64,000 nucleotides of DNA from Haliotis asinina (GCF_037392515.1 NC_090290.1:17373753-17437752); one strand, 5' to 3'. Counted from the stretch's first letter, positions 48,301 through 57,201 are shown. Numbers and translations: made by a program. Notes: a model not told the origin generated them from the letters alone.

Positions 48301-48991
48301 AATTCCATCGTGTGTAAGATGCAGAATCAGTTGGAGAAGTTCCTGATAGTATCGTAGGAAAGTGATCACTTCCACAAAGGTCATTGTGGACTGACCATTC
48401 AAATCCACTAAGTACAGTAGAGTCTGCAAGAGACAAATCCAGAGAAGAGTAGGTGCCGGTTGCAGGATGCAGGTAAGTACTCGAACCATCGTTGTATATA
48501 CACAAATCGTTATTGGAGATAAAATCTTCCAGTGTTTTACCTTTAGTGTTGGTATTTGTACCACCCCAGAGTGGATTATGGCCATTAAGATCACCCATTA
48601 TAATGCAGGGTTTCGGAAGTTGATCATAAAGAGCTTGAAGATCAGACAAATGAAGTGTGGAAGAAGGCGGAATATACAGTGAGCATATTGTAAAAGCAAT
48701 ATGAAGAGTTAGTCTCACTGCAACGGCTTGAAGGTTAGTTTGTAGTGTTACTGGGCTGTGAATAACATTCTGCTTAACAAGGATAGATGATCCACCGGTG
48801 GCTCGATCACCCGGAGGTGAGAAAGAATGATATGCATCAAACTGACGTAAAGTAAAAGTATCTGTCTGTTTGAGGTGCGTCTCCTGTAGACAGACAGCTG
48901 ATGGTGCAAAGTCTTGGACTAATAGCTGTAATTCATTAAAATTAGTCCTTAATCCTCTACAATTCCACTGTACTATATTGTTGGAAGACAT
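45335..48991 (-). CDS. L7 ORF2: endonuclease, reverse transcriptase and RNase H polyprotein
   Basis: 1,218 residues, uninterrupted. APE-type endonuclease about 1-230: N10 in QWNCRG, E37 in QETHL, D134/N136 in GDLNGH, SDH at 208-210. Reverse transcriptase about 480-780: D579 in FFDLEKAYD, GVPQGS at 635-640, and FVDD at 667-670 in place of the common YADD. RNase H about 960-1090: D967 in FTDGSK, E1000, D1025, H1068 and D1078. A C-terminal Cys/His cluster follows (C1140, H1144, H1149, then C1161, C1164, H1172, C1177). All catalytic residues are present. Compared with L2 and L3 it lacks ten residues at about 1133-1139 (YIHSYW replaces a YLGCQSRF...RR stretch), so full activity is uncertain. The start ATG overlaps the ORF1 stop as TAATG. 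In the family it nicks the target and copies its RNA in place. Confidence 0.95.
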   Translation of the reverse strand: MSSNNIVQWNCRGLRTNFNELQLLVQDFAPSAVCLQETHLKQTDTFTLRQFDAYHSFSPPGDRATGGSSILVKQNVIHSPVTLQTNLQAVAVRLTLHIAFTICSLYIPPSSTLHLSDLQALYDQLPKPCIIMGDLNGHNPLWGGTNTNTKGKTLEDFISNNDLCIYNDGSSTYLHPATGTYSSLDLSLADSTVLSGFEWSVHNDLCGSDHFPTILSGTSPTDSASYTRWNFSKADWCLFQTLCTSRLRPECFLDIVDPIQVFSDALNKIADECIPRSSTAPHVRKPWFNADCKNARKARKKAEKYFRQHPTVHNLNKFKILNAKARRTFKQNKRQSWRNYISKINSRTPMSKVWNMIQRIKGKCTKSAVHHLKDGENLITDKCKIANKIGETLAKNSSSTNYVPEFQRYQKQQEKTKLNFESNNGEDYNEVSSLHELHTALEQVHDTATGNDNIHYQLLKHLPEPCLVTLLDIFDKIWTSGIFPPSWRNAIVVPIPKPGRDHTDPSNYRPISLTSCVCKTMERMVNNRLTWYLETNNLITNIQCGFRKNRSTIDHLVRLESFVKNAMVNKQHAVSIFFDLEKAYDTTWKHGILKDLHDFGLRGRLPLFISEFLKDRQFQVRVGSTLSDHYNQDQGVPQGSILSVTLFSIKINSLSKVLNDSIDGSLFVDDFNISCRGKSMHTIERQLQLCLNKINTWCLENGFKFSKSKTNCIHFCRKYKPHKDPELSLNGSPIKVVKEAKFLGLIFDSHLTFLPHIKSLKAKCLKALDLLKVVSNSKWGGDQTTLLHLYRSLVRSKLDYGSIVYGGACKNNLKLLDSVHHQGLRLCLGSFRTSPIESLYVEADEPSLTQRRIKLSLQYITKLYSDESNPAYNCVFNPLYQDLYNKKSSLVPSLGHRIKPFISSAGIELERISPSRLLSSPPWQLVRPQVDLTLTLFKKSETNALQYKQEYHQLKHKYSNYKPLFTDGSKDGGAVACATVIGSRTISSRLPDNSSIFTAEANAILTALKYIQRHPKRKQYIVYSDSLSCLQAIKNISCKHPLLIEIIELYNDLATGQYDIVFCWLPSHVGISGNTLADLAAKAVLNKSVTPLLIPYSDYKATIRTYIRDLMQKTWDTQVGINKLHEIKPYIGYIHSYWSCRIGHTRYTHSYLLKGEDPPFCIPCDERTTVKHILLDCVEFSITRDKYFNVKTIKDLFNTVSSHLILGFLKEIDFIFEF

Positions 48992-50280
48992 TATCTTTTA
49001 GGTGGGTTGATTGGGGATCTACCCCGAACTGTTTTTGAGGACGACAAACTGTGGGCCCTAGAATGGACGTTTTCGGAGACGTCCATGTCCTCGAGAGATC
49101 CATATTTGTTATATAGCTGAATTCTATTTTCCGAGCCTTTTGGGGCTCTGCCACTTTGCTTTTTGGGAGCATCGTGCTTCAGTTTAGTTTTGCTTTTCAC
49201 AGCTTGCTGACTATCAGATGATGACTGAGACTGTGACCTTGATTGAGAAGACGACGTATGATTAGATGACGGTTGTGAAACTTCCTCTGACGTACTAGGT
49301 ATTGATTCCGCAGTTTGAGATGATGTAGCAGGATATAGATTCTGTGGAGAGTTGCCTTTTATCCAAGTCAAGTTTGTTTGGCAGCTTGTGGTTGATTTAG
49401 ATACTTTAGGGCTTAGCTCGATTGGTGTTTTGGTTACTGAAGCATAACTCTCTGTCAGCTCAGATCTCTGTACAAGTTTCTTGGCATCAGAAAAACTAAT
49501 GTTCTGGGTAAATTTGATCTTGTTGATCTGCATTTGTTCTTTCCAAATTGGACATTCTTTAGAGAAAGAGGAATGATCACCTGAACAGTTGGTGCATTTC
49601 TTAAAAGTACTTGTACAATCTTCAGTTGTGTGTGTCTTTTCACCACAGTGAGCACACACAACAGACAATGTACATGTATTCACACCATGGCCATACTTCT
49701 GACATTTAAAGCATCTCAGCGGATTGGGAATGTAGGTGTCAACAGTGATATTACAGTAACCTGCCTTCAAGAACTTGGGAGCAGTTGGTGACGAAAAGGA
49801 AAACAGGTAGGTATTTGTTTGAACAGTTTCATTGTTTTTACGTGTTGAAAAGCGTTTTACATAGAGTACACCTTGGTCTTTCATTTCAGTCGCGATGTCA
49901 AGTTCTGTCATGTCAGAAAATAACCGATCACGGTCTCTGATGATACCTTTGCTCGTGTTTAACGTCTTGTGAGCAGAAACAGTAACGGGAATGCCAACAA
50001 ACGATTCTGTACTCAACAAATTGACTGATTGCTGCCGTTTCCCGCACTCAACCTGCAGTGCACCTGAACGTAACCGTTTAATGCTCTTAACTTCCCCGGC
50101 AATACCTTGTATACCTTTGGCAACTGCAAACGGGTTCAGTTTTAGAGGTGTTTTGTCAACAGTTTCAATCACAAGAAAGCGTGGCCAAAAGTCAATTGCT
50201 CTGGACGGTCGAAGGTCATCATCATCAACATCATTTTCAAGAGGACGTTTAGTTTTTTTGGTGGGGATTTCATAAGCCAT
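48991..50280 (-). CDS. L7 ORF1: gag-like RNA-binding protein
   Basis: 429 residues. An N-terminal basic stretch (KKTKRPLEND) leads into a domain with WPRFLVIETVDKTPLKLNPF and GIQGIAGEV, of possible RRM-like fold. Then come three CCHC-type knuckles: residues 190-203 (C-X2-C-X4-H-X4-C), 209-222 (the same spacing) and 229-243 (C-X2-C-X3-H-X6-C). The C-terminal 160 residues are Ser/Gln/Lys-rich and probably disordered, ending SPINPPKR. ORF1 proteins of I-type LINEs coat the RNA. The ATG at 50,280 lies in the conserved MAYE..TKKTKRPL context seen in L1 and L2. Stop TAA at 48,993-48,991 shares its last base with the ORF2 ATG. Confidence 0.93.
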   Translation of the reverse strand: MAYEIPTKKTKRPLENDVDDDDLRPSRAIDFWPRFLVIETVDKTPLKLNPFAVAKGIQGIAGEVKSIKRLRSGALQVECGKRQQSVNLLSTESFVGIPVTVSAHKTLNTSKGIIRDRDRLFSDMTELDIATEMKDQGVLYVKRFSTRKNNETVQTNTYLFSFSSPTAPKFLKAGYCNITVDTYIPNPLRCFKCQKYGHGVNTCTLSVVCAHCGEKTHTTEDCTSTFKKCTNCSGDHSSFSKECPIWKEQMQINKIKFTQNISFSDAKKLVQRSELTESYASVTKTPIELSPKVSKSTTSCQTNLTWIKGNSPQNLYPATSSQTAESIPSTSEEVSQPSSNHTSSSQSRSQSQSSSDSQQAVKSKTKLKHDAPKKQSGRAPKGSENRIQLYNKYGSLEDMDVSENVHSRAHSLSSSKTVRGRSPINPPKR

Positions 50281-50834
50281 GTTTAGGGTTTAGATTTCAT
50301 CATCCGAGCTCCCCACCCACCACGGAGTATCACAAGGACAATGCTAAAAACAAGCGGATCTCCAGCTTGCAGCACCAAGGATACCCAGATGATATACTCA
50401 AGCAGAATAATGTAAAAGTAATTATTCCACCTGATTGGCCCATGAGCCACCGCCTTCTGGGCTTACGACTCTAGGCAAAAACATACATAACATGATACAT
50501 TTGAAATGACAGTCTCAAGATAGGACTAAGCATGAAACATAAAATTAACAATTTCATAAATTGTGAGCATACACAGTTGCAGCTCAGGGCTTGGCGTGAC
50601 CAGCCGATTGATAGAACTGGGCCAGTTCTACCACCCGTCTAGGTGAAGTAAGGGCCAAAGTGGTGTGTTGGGCAAATGGAAAGCAGTTAAAAGCCCAAAT
50701 GCCCTCAACCACCAGGTTCCCGTCCTCCACCGACACGGGACGCAACCCACGGCAAACAGGTTGCCCAATTTAGTCGCCTCTTACGACCAGCAATAGGGTG
50801 CTGTGGACACATTCTGCCCCGGGTCCACACGGGA
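50281..50834 (-). promoter_or_regulatory. L7 5'UTR with SINE-like core
   Basis: This presumably carries an internal promoter, as such LINEs need; none is identifiable by eye. At 50,771-50,788 the minus strand reads GGTCGTAAGAGGCGACTA, which matches the core of SINE A (19,330-19,349). The longer 5'UTR form with this core occurs in L1 and L7. L0, L2 and L4 have a shorter form (GTGGACCAAATATCC). Confidence 0.7.
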
Positions 50835-50892
50835 GAAGAGCACTTAGCGTTACCCAGCACCCACCACGAGGAGGTGGCTCTTCATGGGTGCC
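50835..50892 (-). ncRNA. HDV-like ribozyme motif at the 5' end of L7
   Basis: From 50,892 on the minus strand: GGCACCC (P1), AT, GAAGAG (P2), CCAC-CTCCTC-GTGG (P3), T, GGGTGCT (P1'), GGGTAACG, CTAAGTG, CTCTTC (P2'). Relative to L4, P2 changed from GGCGAG to GAAGAG and P2' from CTCGCC to CTCTTC, so pairing is kept by two compensatory changes. The GCTAAG joining strand suits the catalytic-cytosine position of HDV-like ribozymes. Known LINEs (R2, some RTE and trypanosomatid L1Tc) carry such ribozymes at their 5' ends, where self-cleavage defines the RNA terminus. Confidence 0.7.
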
Positions 50893-50904
50893 TGGAACAC
50901 CTAG
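50893..50904. repeat. Target-site duplication of LINE L7, right copy
   Basis: TGGAACACCTAG, identical to 44,769-44,780. Confidence 0.95.
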
Positions 50905-51905
50905 AACCTACGCGGACTTGAAATTGTCTGTTATTTAAGAATTTGGCTATGAATTCAGGCAAACGACCTCGCAAACCGAAATCATGTAAATCTCTTAAAA
51001 TGCCATATTTCCAGGTTGTGTCATATGCCTTCTCAAGATAAAAAAAGATAGACACAGCATGTTGTTTATTAATCAGCGCGTTTTTCACAAATCATTATAT
51101 GTCTATGTTCTATGAACAGCTGTACTTCTGTTTTTACAGAAACCACATTGTATATCTGTTATGAGGTAATTTGTTTCCAAGAACCAAACTAGTCGATTAT
51201 TTATAATGCGTTCCATGGTCTAACAAACACAACTAGTTAATGAAATTGGACGATAATTGGATGGATCCGTATGATCATGTCCAGGTTTAGGTATTGGTAC
51301 AACTATGGCATCACGCCATGAAGAAGGAAATTTCCCGGAAGTCCAACCATCATCAAAAATTGATAACAGCGTCTCTAAAGAGGATTCTGGTAAGTGCTTC
51401 AGGAGTTGATAATGTATGTTATCAGCTCCTGTAGCAGTGTCATGAGCGTGATCAAGAGCAGTATGGAGTTCATGAATAGAAAACGTTTCATTATAATCTT
51501 CCCCATTATCAGAATTAAAATTAATAGTTGTCTTTTCTTGTTGTTTTTCATATTGCTGAAATTTACGTATATAATTGGAAGAGGAAGAATGTTTAGCGAC
51601 AGTTTCGCCCAGTGTATTCGCAATATCTGATTTATCAGTAAGTAATTGATCTCCATATTTCAGATGATGGACAGTAGATTTAGTACCTTTACATTTAATT
51701 TTCTGGACCATGTTCCATACCTTGGACATGGGTGTCCGAGAATTTATTTTGGATACATAATTTTGCCAAGATTGGCGTTTATTCTGTTTAAAAGTACGCC
51801 GCGCTTTAGCATTTAAAATTTTCAATTCATTTAAATTATGCACCATAGGATGGCGACGGAAATAATGTTCTGCTTTTTGCCTTGCCTTCCTAGCTTGTTT
51901 ATCTT
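50893..51905 (-). pseudogene. LINE copy L6, upstream part of ORF2
   Basis: Continuation of L6 beyond the L7 insertion. RT start and linker are present (FFYLEKAYDTTWKYGIL with Asp of the first RT motif replaced by Tyr; NYRPISLTSC; KINSRTPMSKVWNM; MVHNLNELKILNAKARRTF). It stops at KQARKARQKAEHYF, next to the left arm of the palindrome at about 51,906. Confidence 0.85.
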
Positions 51906-51910
51906 GTAAT

Positions 51911-53813
51911 TATTGGTTTAGTTGTGATGGTGTTACAACAGTTTAAAGTCTTTCAAGAAACACAACCCTGGCTCGTTTCTCCCGTGGGACTGTCTTCAAT
52001 CAGGCCCATACTTTAGGTACATAAGCAGCATATTTACCTGCGTTAATTAGCTATTAAACTCATTACCGGTCATTCCTCGTGCACAGGTAACTCTCTGTGG
52101 GACGTAGTAAACAGTTACTGTCAGGATTCTCTACTTCATGGAGTCACTGGGTGTATCCCGTACAGATATATTTACCCTTTTCCTATGCATAAAAAAGTTA
52201 CAGGTAAACTTCACTTGTAGTTTTACCCAGTATCTGTTCACCATAGTTGTGCCTGATAGGTGTCTTGCAGTACTTTGTACTGGTTTTCGTATTTCAAGTG
52301 ATGTGCACTTTTGGGGTATTCTTTTTCATATTCAGCTGACTTGGAATTTAATTAGAAAGACTTTCGAATAGTGTGGCAGAGTGTAAGCAAGTTAAATATG
52401 TATCTTCACCAAAACTTCAGTTATCCCAAATACTTGATTGTTGAGACTCAAGACTTAAAGGTCACATGCAACGTAAAACACAACTTTGCAGATTCTGATA
52501 CCTTTCGGTATGCACTTGGAAAAAACGCGATGAAAAAAAGCCCGTGAAATCGGAGTTCAAACGTTTCACTAAATCCACCCCCCACCCCCCACCCCCCATC
52601 GTTGGGCGAAAGACTGGTTTCAACAGCTGTCCATAACGCATGCGCAGTGAATAGGTTCGCGGAGCTAAAAACAGTATGCATGCCCAGCGTCTGAGGTCGT
52701 GAGCAGTAGTCTATTGGTTGTGTACACAAACAAGTAAATAATCTACTCGTTACGTAAAAGAAACTTGTTGATTGTGGTAAGCAGTCTCTGTCACAGAGAA
52801 AGCTCAGTGTCTGGTTTATGCACACCTATATGTCTGCCTGCCTGTCTGCTAAAGACAACATGCAGTACACGGCTTCAATCATTGACCACGTGCAATTTGA
52901 ACTTAACACCTATCAGACTATACGACATAAAGAAAATAAATTGATTTATGACTCTTGCACCCGAGTCCCGTCTCTGCCACATTATGTAATTAGGCAGGTG
53001 TGATACACATGACATGTTTTCATGTCTGTGGATTGCAAACAGACTACATTCATTTTTTTTGGGTGACTGGATCTGACGGAAACTGGTACAAACTCTTGTC
53101 AGTTTCAAGTCCTGCTTTGTACTTGGACGAATGACAGATTCCAGCCACGCAATATATAGTTTACCATCTCTACTGACATGATTTTTGATTGGATCGAGTG
53201 CAGATTCAGAGAACATGTATTTTCAAATACATCTCTATATACATTCTTCATGGATAACGACTTCTTTTAGTGTATATGATTTTGTTTGACAACAGTATAT
53301 GAATCCATACTGAAACGACGCACCAAGTACACAAAAAGAAGTTGTTATCCTTAAATAATCTTACTTTCTTGTGACTCGCTATACTTCTAAAATGCCCATC
53401 AAATAGATTATCTTTCTGTACACACAATGAACCCTCAGCATATAAGTAAATGAAACAGCCAATCGGAAGCCGTCGTTACACATGCGTGCACATCCACCCG
53501 CTATGACTGGGTTCGGTCTCCCGAGGTCTTCGTTTCGGGAGAAGTAAGCCCAACCACAAAATATTGCACTTTTGAATCGCGATTGTACGCTTATAATTTT
53601 GTTTATTTGTTTTTTTAAAAGCAGCAATGTATATTATATGTCATGAATGAGTGATAAATGTGTTTTAATTATGTTTGATTTTTTTGTTGCATGTGACCTT
53701 TAAACTAATAAATGTAGCTCGAAAAAGATGATCTGTCATTCCCAGTCACGATATTTTTCACTTTATTTCTTGGTTTTTCCTTTCTTTTTCCGACTAACGG
53801 GATCGGGTGGTCA
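51911..53813. repeat. Large inverted repeat, left arm
   Basis: Matches the reverse complement of 55,120-57,201 over nearly its whole length. The outer end is TATTGGTTTAG (51,911) against CTAAACCAATA (57,191-57,201). The inner end includes 23 bp of a SINE A core (53,791-53,813). It is shorter than the right arm mainly because ~320 bp at about 56,447-56,765 have no counterpart here. No target duplication is seen at the outer ends. Confidence 0.9.
53040..53170 (-). pseudogene. THAP-domain exon remnant, left arm
   Basis: The reverse complement corresponds to the THAP-like sequence of the right arm. A 4-bp insertion (ATAT) after ATGGTAAACT shifts the frame, so MVNY is followed by ILRGW rather than CVAG. 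The downstream SLYQFPSDPVTQKK codons are conserved in a shifted frame. Confidence 0.6.
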
Positions 53814-53829
53814 AAGAGAAATGTTCAAA

Positions 53830-54600
53830 AAGAAACCACGGTCGATGTGATGTTTGAATGCAGATACATAAATGGGCTATGGCAAGACCTTTTAAACTGG
53901 ATGGTAAACTACCCCGACACTATTACAAAGCTGGATCCAAAACAGTCCTTCTGCTCTTTCATGAAAAACGCAACGATGTTCTGAACTTGATATTTATTCA
54001 ACAAAGGCATAGATTTTCCAGAATGTTAGGAAATATACATCCAACTCTTAAAATTCTCAACGCAAAATTAAACCATAGTTACAATCACCATAAGTGAGTG
54101 AGGTAATATTCAAGGTCACATCGGCAACATTTCAGTCACATCGTGCGGAGAAACATTTAACTCTGAAATGGAATATATGTATATCACATAAACCTGTCGA
54201 CCTTTATTCCCCCAAATATAAAAATACTGTATGAAAATAAGAAAGGCACTATTTTCCATCCAGTGCCTATAAAGTAGGGTAACTCTACTCCAGGTTTAGG
54301 TTATGAAGGTAATCGGGAAAAGACCTTCACCACAATCTTCTTCGTGACTTATGGAATACTTATCATTTCATACCGTTCAGAGCCTTCTATAACACTAAGG
54401 AAAGAAGGTTTCAATATCGTATTGTCCACAGAATTCTCACAACCAGCAAAGACCTATGCAGTATATTAGAATCACCGTTATGCACCTTTTTCAATGCTCA
54501 AACAGAAACCATTGTCGATGTGATAGATATTCCAGAAAGCTAGGAAATTTACGTCCAACTCTTAAAAGTCTGAAAGCAAAATTAAACCATAGTTAAATCA
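53830..54600 (+). pseudogene. LINE C-terminal remnants in the palindrome loop (Tx1/L1-like)
   Basis: At about 54,400 the plus strand reads RRFQYRIVHRILTTSKDLC, then SPLCTFFNAQTETIVDV, the C-terminal region of Tx1/L1-type polymerases with a decayed Cys/His motif. An overlapping portion (ETTVDVMFECRYINGLWQDL, LNWMVNYPDT) occurs at 53,835-53,960. Both are followed by a common block ending AAATTAAACCATAGTTA, so part of the loop is a direct duplication. Confidence 0.6.
54093..54210 (-). mobile_element. L-family LINE 3' end fragment 1
   Basis: AGTGAGTGAGGTAATATTCA and GGTCACATCGGCAACATTTC match the start (reverse strand) of the L7 3' tail, followed by ~60 bp of 3'UTR. It is an extreme 5' truncation of a LINE, or a SINE-like derivative. 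Confidence 0.7.
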
Positions 54601-54604
54601 CCGT

Positions 54605-54780
54605 AAGTGAGTGAGATAATATTTAACGTTACATCGGCAATATAACATTTAACTCTGAAATGGAACATGTGTATATCACAAAACACTGTCGACGAAGGGC
54701 AGTAAAACAATAGAAGACCTAGCGTGGAAAGTTATAACTATTTGGACAATGCAATATAAAAAAATATATACAATCTCCAT
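54605..54780 (-). mobile_element. L-family LINE 3' end fragment 2
   Basis: AGTGAGTGAGATAATATTTA, ACGTTACATCGGCAATATAA and later GCGTGGAAAGTTATAACTA match the L7 3'UTR with one internal deletion. The junction with the upstream remnant is the same as for fragment 1, indicating joint duplication. Confidence 0.7.
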
Positions 54781-54946
54781 AAATGCAATACTTATTCTGT
54801 ATGTTCACGACGTCCTGGTCACACTGTCACAACCTGTTTGCATAACCTATCCGATGTCACTGGCAATGTTTTGTTTTCATTGTGCTATGTATATGCATCG
54901 TATTGTGTATGAATGATATAACTATACCAGTGTGAAAAAGAAAGGG

Positions 54947-55142
54947 GTGAGTGAGTGAGTGAGTGAGTTTAGTTTTACGCCCCACTCACCAATATTCCAG
55001 CTATATGGCGGCGGTCTGTAAATAATCGAATCTGGACCAGACAATCCAGTGATCAACAACATGAGCATCGATCTGCGTAATTGGGAACCGATGACATGTG
55101 CCAACCAAGTCAGCGAGCCTGACCATCCGATCCCGTTAGTCG
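54947..55142 (-). mobile_element. SINE family A at the inner edge of the right palindrome arm
   Basis: Reverse-oriented: (GAGT)n tail, TTTAGTTTTACGCC, CCAGCTATATGGCGGCGGTC, TCTGGACCAGACAATCCAGT, then GCCTGACCATCCGATCCCGT and TAGTCG, where it stops. Its last 23 bp belong to the inverted repeat, because the left arm has their reverse complement. Confidence 0.88.
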
Positions 55143-57201
55143 AAAAAAAGAAAGGAAAAACCAAGAAATAAAGTGAAAAATATCGTGACTAGGAATGACA
55201 GATCATCTTTTTCGAGCTACATTTATTAGATAAAGGTCACATGCAACAAAAACATCAAACATAATTAAAACACATTTATCACTTATTCATGACATATAAT
55301 ATACATTGCTGCTTTTAAAAAAAAACAAATAAACAAAATTATAAGCGTACAAGATGATGTGTTTGATGGGCATTTTAGAAGTATAGCGAGTCACAAGAAA
55401 GTAAGATTATTTAAGGATAACAACTTCTTTTTGTGTACTTGGTGCGTCGTTTCAGTATGGATTCATATACTGTTGTCAAACAAAATCATATACACTAAAA
55501 GAAGTCGTTATCCATGAAGAATGTATATAGAGATGTATTTGAAAATACATGTTCTCTGAATCTGCACTCGATCCAATCAAAAATCATGTCAGTAGAGATG
55601 GTAAACTATTGCGTGGCTGGAATCTGTCATTCGTCCAAGTACAAAGCAGGACTTGAAACTGACAAGAGTTTGTACCAGTTTCCGTCAGATCCAGTCACCC
55701 AAAAAAAATGAATGTAGTCTGTTTGCAATCCACAGACATAAAAACATGTCATGTGTATCTCACCTGCCTAATTACATAATGTGGCAGAGACGGGACTCGG
55801 GTGCACGAGTCATAAATCAATTTATTTTCTTTATGTCGTATAGTCTGATAGGTGTTAAGTTCAAATTGCACGTGGTCAATGATTGAAGCCGTGTACTGCA
55901 TGTTGTCTTTAGCAGACAGGCAGGCAGACATATAGGTGTGCATAAACCAGACACTGAGCTTTCTCTGTGACAGAGACTGCTTACCACAATCAACAAGTTT
56001 TTTTTACGTAACGAGTAGATTATTTACTTGTTTGTGTACACAACCAAGATTAGACTACTGCTCACGACCGCAGACGCTGGGCATGCATACTGTTTTTAGC
56101 TCCGCGAACCTATTCACTGCGCATGCGTTATGGACGCAGCGCAGCACAGCTGTTGAAACCAGTTTTTCCCCCAACGCTGGGGGGAATTTAGTGAAACGTT
56201 TGAACTCCGATTTCGCGGGCTTTTTTTCATCGCGTTTTTTCCAACTTTATAGGTTGAATTGGCATTTTTTTATGATTTGTTTCGGTAAGTGCATACCGAA
56301 AGGTATCAGAATCTGCAAAGTTGTCTTTTTTGTCGCCTTGAGTCTTGAGTCTCAACAATCAAGTATTTGGGATAACTGAAGTTTTGGTGAAGATACATAA
56401 TTAACTTGCTTACACTCTGCCACACTATTCGAAAGTCTTTCTAATTAAATACGAACTCCCACATAAAAGGTGGCGCAATACACCCATAAAACACACTAGA
56501 AATCAGGACAATGCTGGAACGAGCTTAATATCAAGGTTTTTGTCGAGTACTTTCAATCACATGCAAAAGAGTAGCATTGACACGCCAACTGCACACTGAC
56601 CAATTGGCTCTTGTTAAGCTCTTACGATAATGACTTATTGCCGCTGACTTGAATACACGTCAAGGTTAATTAACGTCTTGCACAAACAGAGCTCGCACTA
56701 AGCAAATAGACAAAGACTCGAGGCACCGTAGCAGGGACAACAGGCGATCACTGTTTGATTGACACCTACAAGTCAGCTGATTATGAAAAAGAATACCCAA
56801 AATGTGCACATCACTTGAAATACGAAAACCAGTACAAAGTACTGCAAGATACCTATCAGGCACAACTATGGTGAACAGATACTGGGTAAAACTACAGGTG
56901 AAGTTTACCTGTAACGTTTCTATGCAAAGGAAAAGGGTAAATAGATCTGTACGGGATACACCTAGGGACTCCATGAAGTAGAGAATCCTGACAGTAACTG
57001 TTTACTACGTCCCACAGAGAGTTACCTGTGCACGAGGAATGGCCGGTACTGAATTTAATAGCTATTTAACGCAGGTAAATATGTTGCTTATGTACCTAAG
57101 GTATGAGCCTGATTGAAGACAGTCCCACGGGTGAAACAGGCCAGGGTTGTGTTTCTTGAAAGGCTTTAAACTGTTGTAACACCATCACAACTAAACCAAT
57201 A
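55120..57201. repeat. Large inverted repeat, right arm
   Basis: Partner of 51,911-53,813. It contains the better-preserved THAP exon, a run of ~320 bp absent from the left arm, and many small differences, so the palindrome is not newly formed. Confidence 0.9.
55598..55711 (+). pseudogene. THAP-domain exon remnant, right arm
   Basis: Starts MVNYCVAGICHSS, then TDKSLYQFPSDPVTQKK. This is the beginning of a THAP zinc-finger domain (C-X4-C, then the FP.DP..KK block). The frame meets TGA where the family usually has Trp, and a +1 frame continues KNECSLFAIHRHKN, which resembles the next part of the domain. THAP domains occur in P-element-type and other transposases and in host transcription factors. 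Which one this came from cannot be told here. It is not functional as it stands. Confidence 0.65.

Larger units (their letters stand above)
44781..50892 (-). mobile_element. LINE copy L7, full length with both ORFs open (I superfamily, perhaps Nimb/I clade)
   Basis: A 6.1-kb element with a perfect 12-bp target duplication, inserted in the RT region of L6. Order on the minus strand: ribozyme-like 5' terminus (50,892), 5'UTR of 612 nt, ORF1 (50,280-48,991), ORF2 (48,991-45,335), 3'UTR and an (ACTC)n tail in place of poly(A). RNase H at the end of ORF2, zinc-knuckle ORF1 and a simple-repeat tail fit the I superfamily. I cannot settle the clade by eye. Two uninterrupted ORFs and the perfect duplication indicate the youngest insertion in the window. 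Confidence 0.95.

Noticed and set aside
51911-57201. Palindrome as a DNA transposon with ~2-kb terminal inverted repeats
   Set aside because: No target duplication at the outer ends, and the inner boundary cuts through a SINE, which favours an inverted duplication.
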